Assembly: GCA_964036045.1 (NCBI GenBank)
Contig: OZ038384.1
Coordinates: 25,721,000 to 25,784,999 of the forward strand
Direction of reading: 5' to 3'
DNA length: 64,000 nucleotides
DNA from: Eutreptiella sp. 'Long Island Sound 2002'
Lineage: Eukaryota; Euglenozoa; Euglenophyceae; Eutreptiales; Eutreptiaceae
Translations under genes and position numbers: made by a program
Part shown: positions 10,504-21,215 of the stretch, piece after piece
How positions within the stretch are numbered: position 1 is the first letter of the stretch
Layout: the number at the start of each line of letters is the position of its first letter
The notes under the pieces: generated by a model
Databases searched by the model: none
What the model saw: only the letters and a program-made list of their open reading frames with translations
Told to the model about the DNA's origin: nothing

Positions 10504-13265
10504 TGAAGCCGGTTCGGACCCCTGTGGGCATCTTTGGGTCACTTGGGGTGTGTATCTATGTGCCGGCAAGCCGCCATTGGCTGATATCATACTCTCCCAT
10601 CCACCTGACCTAACCTGATGTGATAGTGTGATAGGTTTGGCCATTCCAGCTATGAGCGGCCATATTCAATACCGAGGCGCCGCCGGCTGAGATTTATATA
10701 TCAGAATATCAGGAATCAACAGGGTTTTTTTATCATAATGTTTCCGTAATTTTTCCGCCTTCCGTTCTGATTGTCAATGTATCGGCGACTGTCAGTTGGC
10801 TCGCGATTTTGCGGTAACCGATTGGTTAACTGTTATTTACAGATATTTCGGCGGAAACCCCGATGAAGGGTCAGATTTCATCAGTAAACGGTTCGTTGCT
10901 TCCGCAATTTTCATATTATACACTCTCAAAATTAATCTGATTTTTTCAGACTTTCAGAATCGGATTTTCGACTTCGACATCGCCGCACTTGATATGATGA
11001 ATCTCGAGTGGTCCTACATTTTTCCCTGATCACGAATCAACCTTCCTTTGGTTATGCCCTTCGCTTTTCCTGGAGATATAGGCGAAACAAAATTGATTCG
11101 TGAGGCCACTTTGAAAGGTCATATCTCCGGCTCACGGCGAGGAATACCAATTTCGAGAATTGGGTTCGAACTGCCTCGGTCTCAACTTAATTTAGGGAGC
11201 ATCAAACGTCTTTGATGTGTACACATGCCTGGTGTAGCAAGGGATAATGGTTAAGAAGGTAGAAAGTGATATATCACTCTGGGACCGTGCCACGGAATAT
11301 TTTAATGCGACTTTTGAGTGTACCGCATGAGTGTTGGTGTTGCATAGAAACCTTCCTTGGGTTCCTACGTATTTTTAACGGGTAGTTATGTCCATGGAGG
11401 GGCATGGCATATCATGGTGGGAGCCACTTTTGGAGGGTATGTGTTATATGCATGGTATGTGCTTCAATATGCTAACGCCCATGATATATATCTCCGTTTG
11501 TAGGAAGATATATGGAGTCATGCGTGGCAAGGGCTTCGCTGATGTCGCAATGGTGAGCTCCATAGCGCTAGACTAAGGTAGGTAGGTAGGTAGATATCTT
11601 CGGGAGCTCGGGATGCCTCCTTTGACGATGCAGGAAGAAGGTCTTACCAAGGGGACGTCCTGTCCCTCCCACTGCCCTATGTTAGGTGCCTCTTGAGCCG
11701 CTCCCGCATGTGCTTGGGAAGGCATCGTCGCGGCCACCCGGTCCATGTGTCCCAGGTGGGAGGGTGTCCCCACATGTGTCCATGAGTAGGGCCACATGCC
11801 CCCTCCTTTGGGCGGCAGCTCTGGGGGCTGCCCAGCCTTGTGGAGTATCTCTCACCACAAGGGGTATTGCTCCCGCTTGTGTACGGTACGACCGCCTCAC
11901 CCTTGTGGCTTGAGTTGCGGGGCCGGTCCGCTTGGCAGGCGACCCCCTCCTGGACTGTGTACCGGCTTGCCTGTCACCGGTTGGTGAACTCCATAGCGCT
12001 AGACTAAGTCTACCGCTCATATAGTGCATGTGGGAGGGCTTACGGTGCGACCCACAAGCGCCACTATCAATTTTCCCATTTTCATGGTGCGTGTTGGAAG
12101 GAGGTTCGAAGGTGTCCCTATGCGTCCATGTGGGGATCCAAGTGGGGGGATTGTTTGCAAATGGTCCGAAGCAATTGTGTTTTGAATCATATGTTGATAC
12201 CGTGGGTGAGCGAAGTCATATACTATTGTAATTGTCTTGAATTTGGCATTATTTGCATGTTTTTGACCTCATTTTATGCTCATTTTTGTATTTTATGTGC
12301 TCAACTGGTCGGCTAAAAGCAACGTGCCTAGATATCTGTGAACTATGGTATGTTGCTTATATGTTGGCATATGCTTCGGTGTTGTACCTCACCATAAGCC
12401 GGATCACGTGGTCACTTTGGCGTGGCACACGAGGCCTCACAAATTTAGGTCCCAAATTCATGAGTTGACTTGTGAAGCATGTCATGTACATAACCGGATG
12501 GGTTTCGGAGCCAATGATGGGATATTCTTTGGCATGGACCTTTGGTCTATATCACCCTTGTATTTTACTGTCCAGTTTGACACAGGCATGGAGCATTTGA
12601 ATATTTGCCGTATGCATTTTTGAGTATATAATTGATTTTTGGGCATAATGGTGTGATTTGCCTGATTTTGCTAGGTTTTGAGTTCATATTCATGGCACAG
12701 TTCCCCAAGCCAAATCGACTCCAACTCCAACCAAGGTTTCGTCAAGGTAGGGCATGGTCTTGAGTGCCACTCTAGGTCATGACACGCCACCTCCCCTATT
12801 GGGCTAGGATTTAGAGGCTTGGGAGTGAACACATTTTTGGGGTTTATGTAGTGACTTTTGACACATCGCATTGGGCCATCTTATTTGACTGGGTTCAGGG
12901 CATCATGTTGGCGAGTCAAGGGAAGGTCTTGAGTCCAGGGAATGAGGGGTCTATGGCTGTGATTGTGTGCGTTTCCATCTTTCCCCAACTTTGCTTTATT
13001 TGTGTTCATATGCCAATTTCAGGGCTTTCCTCTTTGGTGCAATTTTTGTACATGCCCACCGCCGTGAGACAACCGGCGTGTTGAACGGAAGCCCGCAGTG
13101 TGGATTGGATTTGGATTGTGCTTGGTGCTGCTAGGGATCTGCGTGCAGGAGCAATTTTTAGTATTTTGTTGTGATGCAGAGCCTGGTGAGAAGCAGGACC
13201 ATGGGAGTGTCGGGAAATGGTGGAAGGGGTATAGCAGGGGCCGGTCCTGGTAGGGACCTTCTTTA
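10504..13265 (+). repeat. gypsy-1 3' LTR (carries an insertion)
   Basis: Homologous to 1-2056 from 10778 onward. It has a 411-bp insertion at 11578-11988 plus a 20-bp duplicate, giving about 2.33 kb without it. It ends ...CTTTA at 13265, where similarity to the 5' LTR stops. The exact start is inferred from the polypurine tract because the matching part of the 5' LTR is outside the window. Confidence 0.82.
11578..11988 (-). mobile_element. Non-autonomous insertion in gypsy-1 3' LTR
   Basis: A 411-bp GC-rich segment absent from the 5' LTR. It is flanked by perfect 20-bp duplicates of the LTR sequence (11558-11577 and 11989-12008). It begins on the + strand with a GGTA tetranucleotide run (about 11577-11594), which on the - strand would be a 3' (TACC)n tail. 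A long duplication plus a simple-repeat tail fits target-primed insertion of a SINE or short LINE derivative on the - strand. I see no convincing A/B box or coding region, so the family is unknown. Confidence 0.72.
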
Positions 13266-13628
13266 ATCCTTGGTGGGCGAGCACTTGCTCAACTGGCTCA
13301 AGCCCCCACTCAGGACTACCACTCTTACACGCACGCTCTACTGGGTGGTGTTGATGAAGAGGTCACGAGCCCCAATGGCTCACCTGTGAGATGGCAAGAG
13401 AACACAGAGCTACTAAGCGTCTGTGGCCTAACAGGGACGCCACAACGCGTTTCCCTGCTAGGGCTTGGAGTGAAGGAGTGCTCTTTTTGCGTGCACAGCG
13501 CAAATGTCGATGGAGTCGGAGTCCAGGCAGAGGCGGAGTTATTTGTTTGGCCTGTTCAGCGCTCTTGTTTAGCAGAGCAGAAAAAATTCACTGCTGCAAC
13601 AATCACCCTGGGGTTCCCACCTGTAAAG
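13266..13628. other. Flanking sequence, no feature recognised
   Basis: The AT-balanced stretch between the gypsy-1 3' LTR and the inverted-repeat element. Short ORFs occur but show no family features. Confidence 0.5.
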
Positions 13629-13963
13629 CCCCTAGATTATCGTCTTAAGGTCAAAGCCGTTCTACTCAACTCAACCCTATTCAATCTGTCAATTGAACAG
13701 AATTGAATAAATTGAACATTGACAAAATTGAACACAGAGCGCGCCGACATTTTGCGCTCGCGGGCGCAGTCAAAAAGACGCAAATAGACGTCATGTAGAG
13801 CCACAGACACCTTTAAAGCTCAGAAAAGTTGAGGATTTCACAGTGTCTGGTGATAAAATACAATCCTGTTCATGTAGGTTAATTGTGTGTTGCCGGAAAT
13901 TGCTGTGCGCACTATTGACTGTGGTGCGCGCTACTCATGTTCAATTTTCATGTGTAGATAATG

Positions 13964-14478
13964 GCCTCTCGCAACATCTATGACCCTCATGGACTCCATG
14001 ATTTCCTAGTAAATGAACACGTGCAACTCCCATCTTTGATGATGACGTTGTTGACGTGCTTGCAAACTGTTTCATACAAACACCACGATACCACAACCTT
14101 CTAAAGAAGGGGTGTGATACGGCCCATGGTGGTAATATCGTTCAACGTTGTAAACAAGAAGCGTTGACCAACCATGGTACGCTTATTTGCACACCTATAC
14201 GTGCGGTAGAGCTCATTGTGGATTTCAGGGTGCCACGCACGAGGTATCCTATCCTACAAGAGTTCATAAGTGACTTCAATCACAAATTTCCCCAAAAGCT
14301 CCGTGTACAATGGTCTCCACGCTTACCTTCGTTGAAGTCCGCCAACGATAAGTGGAGGGAATTGTGTAGTGAAATGCGGCTAGAGCCTCCATTGCTTTCA
14401 CTTACTTATGTGGTGTTGCATGCATGTGAAGGGATATTTCCTTTGCTTTTGTCCGTTGGTGTGGCCTTTTCTCTCTAG
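13964..14478 (+). pseudogene. Degenerate ORF inside the inverted-repeat element
   Basis: An ATG at about 13964 opens a short frame (begins MASRNIYDPHG). A one-base shift near 14030 leads into the longer frame seen at 14056-14478 (140 aa). Joined across that shift the text reads like one protein of about 165 aa rich in Leu, Cys and His, but I recognise no family. It lies between the terminal inverted repeats, so it may be a remnant of the element's own gene or captured host sequence. Confidence 0.3.
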
Positions 14479-14481
14479 AGC

Positions 14482-15003
14482 CTCAAAGTGAGTTTGAAAG
14501 GAGCCGTGGCAAGCAACGTTGCGGAGGAAGCAAAAAAAAAGGAAGAGGAAGAGGAAGAGGAACCAACCAATGATGTGGATGACCCAAACGAGGAAGAGGA
14601 ACCAACCAATGATGCACATGAGGGGGAGGAATGTAAGGAAGTAAGGAGAGTGGTTGAGGAAGATGGGGTCCCTCCAACAAGGGCCTCTCTACGTCTTAAA
14701 GACCTAGATAAATTCTGGGTTCCCATGCAATTGGAAATGGAAAAGGACTTGGAGTGTGATAAGGAGTGGGTTGTTTGTTGTGGGTATGAATGCATGCTTT
14801 TGCGTGGCTCGGAGTTAGATGATGCTCTGAGGAGTGAATGGACAAAGGCCACCCGTCCGGGTTGGCGAATGCTCATTATGCCCCCGCAACTACCCGGGGA
14901 GGATGAAATTAGCCTGCTAGCCATACAAAAAATTGATTGTGAAAAGACATATGAGGAGGCGGAGGCCCGGTGGGTGCAATACAAGGCGGATGCCAAGGTG
15001 TAG
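14482..15003 (+). CDS. Acidic hypothetical protein or exon in the inverted-repeat element
   Basis: An open frame of about 170 codons with no ATG near its left end, so it would have to be an exon or a fragment. The N-terminal ~60 residues are strongly acidic, with Glu runs and two copies of an EEPTND motif. The rest is a mixed globular-looking region with WVVCCGYECMLL and a Trp-rich C-terminus, ending in TAG. It follows the degenerate ORF closely and ends about 315 bp before the right inverted repeat. No family is recognised; function unknown. Confidence 0.35.
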   Translation, partial: LKVSLKGAVASNVAEEAKKKEEEEEEEPTNDVDDPNEEEEPTNDAHEGEECKEVRRVVEEDGVPPTRASLRLKDLDKFWVPMQLEMEKDLECDKEWVVCCGYECMLLRGSELDDALRSEWTKATRPGWRMLIMPPQLPGEDEISLLAIQKIDCEKTYEEAEARWVQYKADAKV

Positions 15004-15398
15004 GACAAGTGTATTCATCAATACATGGTCTTCACACTTTTTTATGATAGTGTTCATTCCATCCTATTGTGCGTGTTGATCCTGTGTTGTTCAATGGAAT
15101 TCTCAACTCCATCAATTGTGAGAAAAATGCATAAAAAAGGGTATGCAAGGGTCGCAAGGGTTTAAAAATCATTGGTAGGTGTTTGACGTACATTTTGTCA
15201 AATGATTGTCATGGTTTTGGAAATGTGAAACCACATGAGGTGCCATTAAATGGGAATTAGACATGGTGGAAAGTATTTGTTCAATTGAAATCTATGGTAT
15301 TCAATTGAGTAGACTTGATTGACTTGAGTAGAACGGTTTTGACCTTAAAACGATGATCTAGGGCAGAGGCAAATGAAGGAAAGCTTGAGACTGAGGAA

Positions 15399-16530
15399 CC
15401 AAGACTACCTCCACGTGTTATACGCTTCTCAGGTAGCCCTATAATACGCTGTTCCTAAACTGCCCTGTCAAGGAAGAAAGCTTAAGGAACTCCACCCGTT
15501 CTCTTAAAGAACGTGGAGTGGAGCCCCTGGGTAACCTAAACAAGGTTCACCGTGCGCAGTACGCGTGGCCTACCCTTTAATGCGTGTGTGAATGCACGAG
15601 CATGCACGGGTTGTTCTTATTTCTTCAAGTTTTGTCCAGATCATACTTAATCTTACCCACAATCGAACAGAAATTCCACCAGGGGGTGGCCCCACCTGGG
15701 CTTACCTACCTTACTCACCGCTAGAAAGCGAAAGCAAGTGTGGAGGAGACGAAACACGAAGCCATGCGTGTGTGTCTATGTCTAATCGCCCTGAACTTTC
15801 CTCTAATAATCTGCAATCTTCTAATCTATTCCTCTATCGTGCGTAAGCGGTGCTACACGGCTCGGACACGGAGACACGAGACGAACTATGTGCATGCTGC
15901 ATACCACATGAGCACACCTGTGGTTTCTACCTGATTCATTGAAGTCTTTTTGTTGATTGTTGAAATCTTTGTTTTCTGATTCTTTCTGTCAGTGTGGGTG
16001 GAATCTGGATGTATGTTTATTATTATGTGTCTCTCGTCAGTTTCTTCATTACGCGTGACATACATTTATAATCTTAATCTATATTTGTTTTCTGGAGCCC
16101 GGTTAGGTCGCGCTCCGGCGAGCCGTGATTTTATGCATGGGAATTTCCTGATTTAGAAAATCAGGGGATGACCCCAATTTTTATAAAAATGTGCATCTGA
16201 TGCACAATGGGATTCTGGTCAGGTGTGTGTTTTCAGAAAGGTTCTAGGCCGTAATTTGACGGATTTAGGTTTTGTCCCTTCGCGTTTGCGTGGATTCGTC
16301 CCTCTTCCTCTCATTTCTCTCTGTACAGATATTCTCGCGACACGTCGCTGAGTGAGCCGCAGTTCTGGCCGAAAAACAGCAGCCAGGGGACTGACCAGAA
16401 CCCAAGACCCCACCAAAGGGCAATTTAATTTTTCTCGTCACCCCCACGCCCTAAGACCAGGACAGCTGTCGCCAGCAGGTTTCAAGAGATTCAGAGCGAG
16501 TGTCCAATAAGAGTCTTGCGTGGGGTTGTG
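15399..16530 (+). repeat. Left copy of 1.13-kb direct duplication flanking LINE-A
   Basis: Repeats at 58676-59804 at roughly 97% identity by eye. It starts CCAAGACTACC and ends ...GTGGGGTTGTG, immediately before the LINE-A 3' tail. It lacks TG/CA ends and no primer-binding site follows, so it is not an LTR. It is best read as an exceptionally long target-site duplication made when LINE-A inserted. No gene is recognised in it. Confidence 0.85.
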
Positions 16531-18273
16531 AGGTTTGAGGTTTGAGGTTTGATTTTGCGGGTACTAGACGCATTTCAGCCCCGGGGGGCCACCTGGTCCG
16601 GCCAGGTGATATCCTCCCCACCGGGTCCTAGTGGGGGGCCCACCAAGACGCACCTCCTGCCTGGTGGCGGAGTCCCCCGGGTTCACAGGGCTCGGAGCCC
16701 TGTCCTTCCCCGGCTTCCCCGTTTCGCCACTCCCCGGTCAGTGCATCAATTCGCAGCCGTGGCTGCGGACGCTTACCCAGTGCGTCGCCCCCCTAATGCG
16801 TGGTCGCCCCGAGCGCCGGCGCCGCCGGGCCCGTGCTACTGGCTTGTCGCCAGTGGGACCCCCTTGGGCTGGCGCAGAGGCTGCCTAGCCTAGGGGTTGG
16901 GGCGTGGCGCTGTGCGCCACTACTGCCTTGGCGGGTGCAGTGCCCCGTCTGGGTGTGCGCGGCGCTCGCGGCCGGTTCGGGGGGTTTGGGCCGGTACCTG
17001 ATGTTGTGTCTCTCTCGTTTCCCCCTTCCCGCCCCGCGTGTTCTGCGCTGCGTGTTGCGGGCTGTCCCGTCCGGGTGTCCCTTACCCTCGCTCGCTCGTA
17101 CGCCATTCCACGCGGTCTGTGCGTTCCGCGCGCTCGGTCCGGTTGCCCTTCTGGTAGTCCCCGCGTGCCCTTTGCGTGTTTGTGCGCTCGCGCTCCCGCG
17201 GCGTCCGCTCCCCCCCCTCCTGGGTGGTGTGGCGTGCGCACCTCGCGCGGTCCCGACACTGGGCGCTGGTAGGGCCGTTCCACGTGGTCCGTGCCCCTCC
17301 GCGTGTCCTGCCCCGGTCCTATGCTCCGTCTGGCGTGCTTGGGGGGGGGCGGTCCGGTCCCGGTTCCCACCTACTTGGCTCCGGGTTGTGGGGGTGGCGG
17401 TAGGGCGCCCCCCGGGGGGGGTGCCTTCTACTGTGGCGAGGGGCGTCTGGGGTCAGGCGCTCCCCCTCCCCCGACTGCCCGCCCACTGGGCGGGCTGTCG
17501 GGGCCCGCTATCCACGTGTTGTGGGCGCGGGCGTGCGGAAGTGGGGGCCCTTCTCTGTCCCCTCGGCCTGCACGCCCTGTGGGGGCTGCGCACCGCGGGG
17601 CGGGTCCGTGGCGTTCGTGTGCCGGGGGGCGGGCTGGGGGGGGGGGGGGGGCGTGCGCCGGACCGCCCGTTTGTGCGGCCGGGGAGGGGCCTGTAGGGCG
17701 GGGGGTCGCTCTGCCTCGTTCCGTCCCTCTGCCTCCCCTGGGCAGGCAACAAAGCGGGTGTCACTGGCGTCGTTCTGTCCATGGGGGGCGTGGCCCCCCA
17801 TAACGCTCCGGTTCGCGTTCGCCCGCCTTCTCTGGGCGCGATCTGTGCGGCGTCCTGGCGCGTTGGCGCGGGCTCGCTTGTTCTCCGTGGCCCCTGTGGG
17901 AGCCGGCGGCCGGGGCGGGGGGGCGGGTCGCGCTCCGGCTCCTCTCTTGGGCGGGGGGGGGACCAACCCCCCCAGCCTCGGGGGGTGGGGGCCGGGGCCC
18001 CCGCGGCTTGCGGGCCGGTGCGGGGGGGTGGGGGGGGGTCGCGCCACGCCCCCCCCCCCTTCTGGCTGGCGGCCTGCGGTACTCCTTCCTGGCCCCCCTC
18101 GCGTCGTCGGCGCACTCCCCTCCGGCGTGCGCGTGCGGTCGGGGTCGCGGTGCCGCCCCGGGGTGGGGGGGGTGAGAGGCCGCCCGTGGACCGCCCCCCC
18201 GGGGGGCCCTGCAGACCTGAACCCCCCCTCTGCCCTCCCTGAGTGGGCTGTGGTCACGGGAGGGTCATGTGGG
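16531..18273 (-). mobile_element. LINE-A, 3'-terminal segment (3' UTR)
   Basis: Very GC-rich sequence colinear with 34381-36740 of LINE-B. The left end (sense 3' end) carries three TTTGAGG heptamers on the + strand (16531-16552), the same tail as LINE-B. It is interrupted at 18273 by gypsy-2 and resumes at 29213. Rejoining the flanks across the GTGGG duplication restores the sequence seen uninterrupted at 36735-36760 in LINE-B. Long ORFs on both strands here are by-products of GC bias. Confidence 0.85.
18269..18273. repeat. gypsy-2 target-site duplication, left
   Basis: GTGGG directly outside the left LTR; the same five bases follow the right LTR at 29213-29217. Confidence 0.88.
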
Positions 18274-18807
18274 TGAAAGTGCTGCCCTAGGTCGTTGATG
18301 GTGCCGGAGGGCTCAGGGCCGGCAAGACCGGGGGGGCATGCACGCGAGGAGTCGACCTGAACGCTGCTGTTGGGGGCAGAACCGGATACACGGACACCAA
18401 CGGAGGCAAGAGCGGCGACAACGGAGGCAAGATCCATGCTGATTGTTATCCGGCAAAAAATCGCAGTCTATGAAGAAAATTGATGCGGATATTCCTAAGT
18501 ACATCTGAGTGTCCATATCTATCTGAAAAGATTTATATAAATCCGATTGTGAAAAAATATTTGGCCGATCTGGCTCGCGCACGCGCGTCAGCGGCAAATG
18601 GCGATTCCGGGTAAATGATCGGAACGCGGCGGATTTACGATGAATGGACCGCAGAATCAGATCCGGCACATCAGAAATATATAGGTCTGATCCTGAGACT
18701 GAGCTGCGGGGCGGCGATTCCGCCGAAGCAGAGAAAATAACCAAAATGTAGCCAATCTGGGGCAGATCTGCTAAAATCTGAGCAGATGGGGGTTAGCCGC
18801 ACTTACA
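18274..18807 (-). repeat. gypsy-2 3' LTR (left)
   Basis: Runs TGTAAG...TTTCA on the - strand. A TATA box lies at 18532-18539. It duplicates the first ~55 gag codons, which here read out into LINE-A sequence and are not a gene. Confidence 0.93.
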
Positions 18808-18817
18808 CTCCCCCTCC
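18808..18817 (-). promoter_or_regulatory. gypsy-2 polypurine tract
   Basis: GGAGGGGGAG on the - strand, abutting the 3' LTR start TGTAAG; the primer for plus-strand DNA synthesis. Confidence 0.85.
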
Positions 18818-20618
18818 AAAAACACACTGGGGTGTGTCTCTACGTCAACGAAGAACGTAGTGCGGGTAAGTCCCAGAAAAAAATAGAAATGTAGCCTCGA
18901 TGGGGCGAAATCTGCTTGATCTGACCTGATTTGGACTGAATTGGCACTGAATCAGGATGGATGAACCTGAAATGAGACAGAATGAGGAGTGACGAACAGT
19001 CCTCCGTGCAGTAAAACATTAGGTTAAGGGCTAAAAAGCATGTAAACGTATCGAGAATCGATACCAAACCATGCCCTGGTTGAGAATGAGGTACATTATT
19101 GATGGATTGAGTGGGGGAATCAAGAAATGGAGTGACATCTCGGCGCTCTGGCACAGTTTAGCTGTCGCGGGCACGCTACGGTGTCCTCCACGTACTCTAC
19201 ATCGTGTTACTCCCGCTTTTCTCTTTCTGAAAAGTGCAGCATGTGCTTCAGATTTGGCGCATCTGGTGGATGATCACAAGATTCAGCAAGATTGAGAATC
19301 AATTTGAGCAGAGATGAAGGAGATGAAACAATCACAGAGAGGGAAAACAAATACAAATGTAGTCTGCAGGCCCTAAGTGAACAGAAAAACATCAGCGTCA
19401 ACGAAGTTAGGCAAAGCCGTAAACAGATCTTCGAGGAATGAGAGGAGATGACAAGGAAATCAACCTAAACTTTCCTAAAATGAGGAAATTCCCTAAGATG
19501 AAGGTGAAATGAAGCGGAATGTCTAGAACTGAAACTACTAACACCTTCGTTTAGACTAGAGTTAATATATATTGTCGTTTATTCAGCTGAATTGTGCTTT
19601 CCGGCACGTTGGTTCGCGAGCATCCAACAGATTCCATGAAAATGTGGATCATGTGATGATGCATCATGATGGGACATGCTGGCCCTGGATCCTTGGCATG
19701 TAACGCGCCGAAGGTTCGCTGAAGGCGCTTTACTGACAGTATATACCTGAGAGACACCGAATAGCCCTTTATTTACAGTGGCGGCGGTGTCAATCGACTT
19801 GGACAAGGCCCATCTTTCGATTTAGTCCCACAAGACACTTGGATTCACCATTTTCGACAGTTTCAGGTCGGATTGAGCTCACATTGGCGTGTGCCAAAAA
19901 TACACTCAGTGTAGCTTCGGTGTATTTTGGTTGTCTGAACAATTGACGTCGGGGTTTTGCATAACAGTGGCAGAATGATGGACAAACCTGAGGAATTCAA
20001 GGTAAATTCAAGGAATCTGGATCTGAATCTGGACTTTGGCTTCAGCATCACGGCAAATGAAGGTAAGATCTGAGTTCCTGGCGTCGCATCTAGTGCCGCC
20101 AGTACTACAGGGGGTGCCTGTAGGGGTGAATGTCGCCGGCCGGCGTTTTTACTATGTACATTTGCTTCCATCTGCACGAGTAGCCAAATTCCAAAGATGC
20201 ACAGACCAACAGAGACAAGATTACCCCGGATCTGCCTGAATTAAGCCTGAGTTTGGTTTTTTCTGGACACGGCAGCACACTCCGTGGCTTTCGGCAGCGT
20301 ATCTACGCCTTGTCTGCCGAACGGAGACCAAAGAAAGGTTGATTGACGTCAAATTATCAAACATTCGCAGTTCTCCACATCATGTCGTAATCAGGAAGAA
20401 TGAACAGTGGATTGAGCAGAATGTGGTTTTTTCAAGTCGTCAGAACACTCACATTGGAATAAGTGGTCGACGGGGCGAGGCTGGAGCTTTTGTAGGAGTT
20501 GGACATGCAAGGGTTTCGAACCTACACCCTTGAGCCCTAGCGACGAGTGCCATGACGCCCTGGACTAGACGACTGTTACCCAGATTATGGCGTCGGCGAC
20601 TCAAGTCACGACAGGTCT
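18818..20618 (-). other. gypsy-2 3' non-coding region
   Basis: 1.8 kb of moderately AT-rich sequence between the Pol stop and the polypurine tract. No ORF has family features. It contains a tRNA-like B box near 20515. Confidence 0.6.
20488..20588 (-). other. tRNA-like sequence in gypsy-2 3' region
   Basis: On the - strand an A-box-like TAGTCCAGGGC is followed about 45 nt later by a perfect B box, GGTTCGAAACC. I could not fold a full cloverleaf, so it may be a SINE head or a decayed tRNA. Confidence 0.3.
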
Positions 20619-20621
20619 CCC

Positions 20622-21215
20622 TCAATTCGGCCAAGCACGAATACATGTGACCACCAACCTGTCTGGTGGGGCCCTCGTACGGCTTGGGCGCTGTAAATCA
20701 GCGGCCGAACTCGAAGCTTGGTCCTCATTTGGCTCCTGGGCTGGCCTGACCGCAGGAGGGGGGATCGACGGATCAGCCCTGGAATGTGGCTGCTGAGGGC
20801 CGTAAAAGGCTGGATCTCGATTCACCACAGGTCTTTTTCCGTCGCTCTCCACCTGTCTATCAGGTTTCGACAGACAGTCTGTCAGGAGTACGCCAATTTC
20901 GGGGTGCTTCTTGAGGAAGTCGATGAACCCCTTGGTGTACCCATGGACAAAAGAATGGGCTGGTTCCCAGTTGTTGTGACTGGAATCAAAGCCCCTCCAC
21001 TCACATAGAAATTCCCATTCGCCCTTTTCGTCACGTCTTGCTTCTGAAATCCTCTTGAGTTCGTACTCCCCCCCTTCGATGACCCGATCGGACAAAAATT
21101 TCGAAGTCCAAAGAAGGGGTTTAACCCGATCCTTGGGGGAGGGGATCTCTCTCTTGAGGCGATCGCCCCAAAACTTCAATTTCCCTGCTGACATCCACAC
21201 GAGTCCTCCACCTGT
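20622..21215 (-). CDS. gypsy-2 Pol C-terminus: chromodomain
   Basis: The last part of Pol, in a frame offset from the integrase by a shift near 21210 (the joined text runs through SAGKLKFWGDRLKREI). A chromodomain (about 21080-20930; YELKRISEAR ... FLCEWRGF ... NNWEPAHSF) keeps the aromatic-cage type residues Tyr, Trp and Trp. A Pro/Ser/Arg-rich tail follows, ending in TGA at 20622. It is thought to steer integration by binding chromatin marks. The ORF start is the frameshift, not an initiation site. Confidence 0.85.
   Translation of the reverse strand, partial: TGGGLVWMSAGKLKFWGDRLKREIPSPKDRVKPLLWTSKFLSDRVIEGGEYELKRISEARRDEKGEWEFLCEWRGFDSSHNNWEPAHSFVHGYTKGFIDFLKKHPEIGVLLTDCLSKPDRQVESDGKRPVVNRDPAFYGPQQPHSRADPSIPPPAVRPAQEPNEDQASSSAADLQRPSRTRAPPDRLVVTCIRAWPN

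Larger units (their letters stand above)
1..13265 (+). mobile_element. gypsy-1: Ty3/gypsy chromovirus, 5' LTR truncated by window start
   Basis: An LTR retrotransposon on the + strand. Positions 1-2056 recur as 10778-13265, with an extra 431 bp in the second copy. Between them lie a tRNA-Met primer-binding site (2057-2069), gag, an aspartic protease, RT/RNase H, an HHCC/DDE integrase and a C-terminal chromodomain, in the gypsy order. The polyprotein frame is broken by TAG at 2766, TGA at 5811 and a frameshift near 8495, and the gag-pol junction is an in-frame TAG at 5040. By eye the LTRs differ by about 5%, so this is an older insertion than gypsy-2. The left end lies outside the window. Confidence 0.93.
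13629..15364. mobile_element. Element with ~45-bp terminal inverted repeats
   Basis: Positions 13629-13673 are the reverse complement of 15320-15364 at about 90% identity, both starting at a GCCC(C)TAGAT motif. CAATTGAA-rich sub-terminal sequence lies inside both ends. This is the layout of a class II DNA transposon or a MITE-like derivative of about 1.7 kb. No clear target duplication is visible and no transposase motif was found in the interior ORFs, so it is probably non-autonomous or decayed. Confidence 0.6.

Noticed and set aside
17508-18437. 309-aa - strand ORF starting with the gypsy-2 Gag N-terminus
   Set aside because: It is the LTR-encoded gag start reading out of the 3' LTR into LINE-A 3' UTR, not a separate gene.
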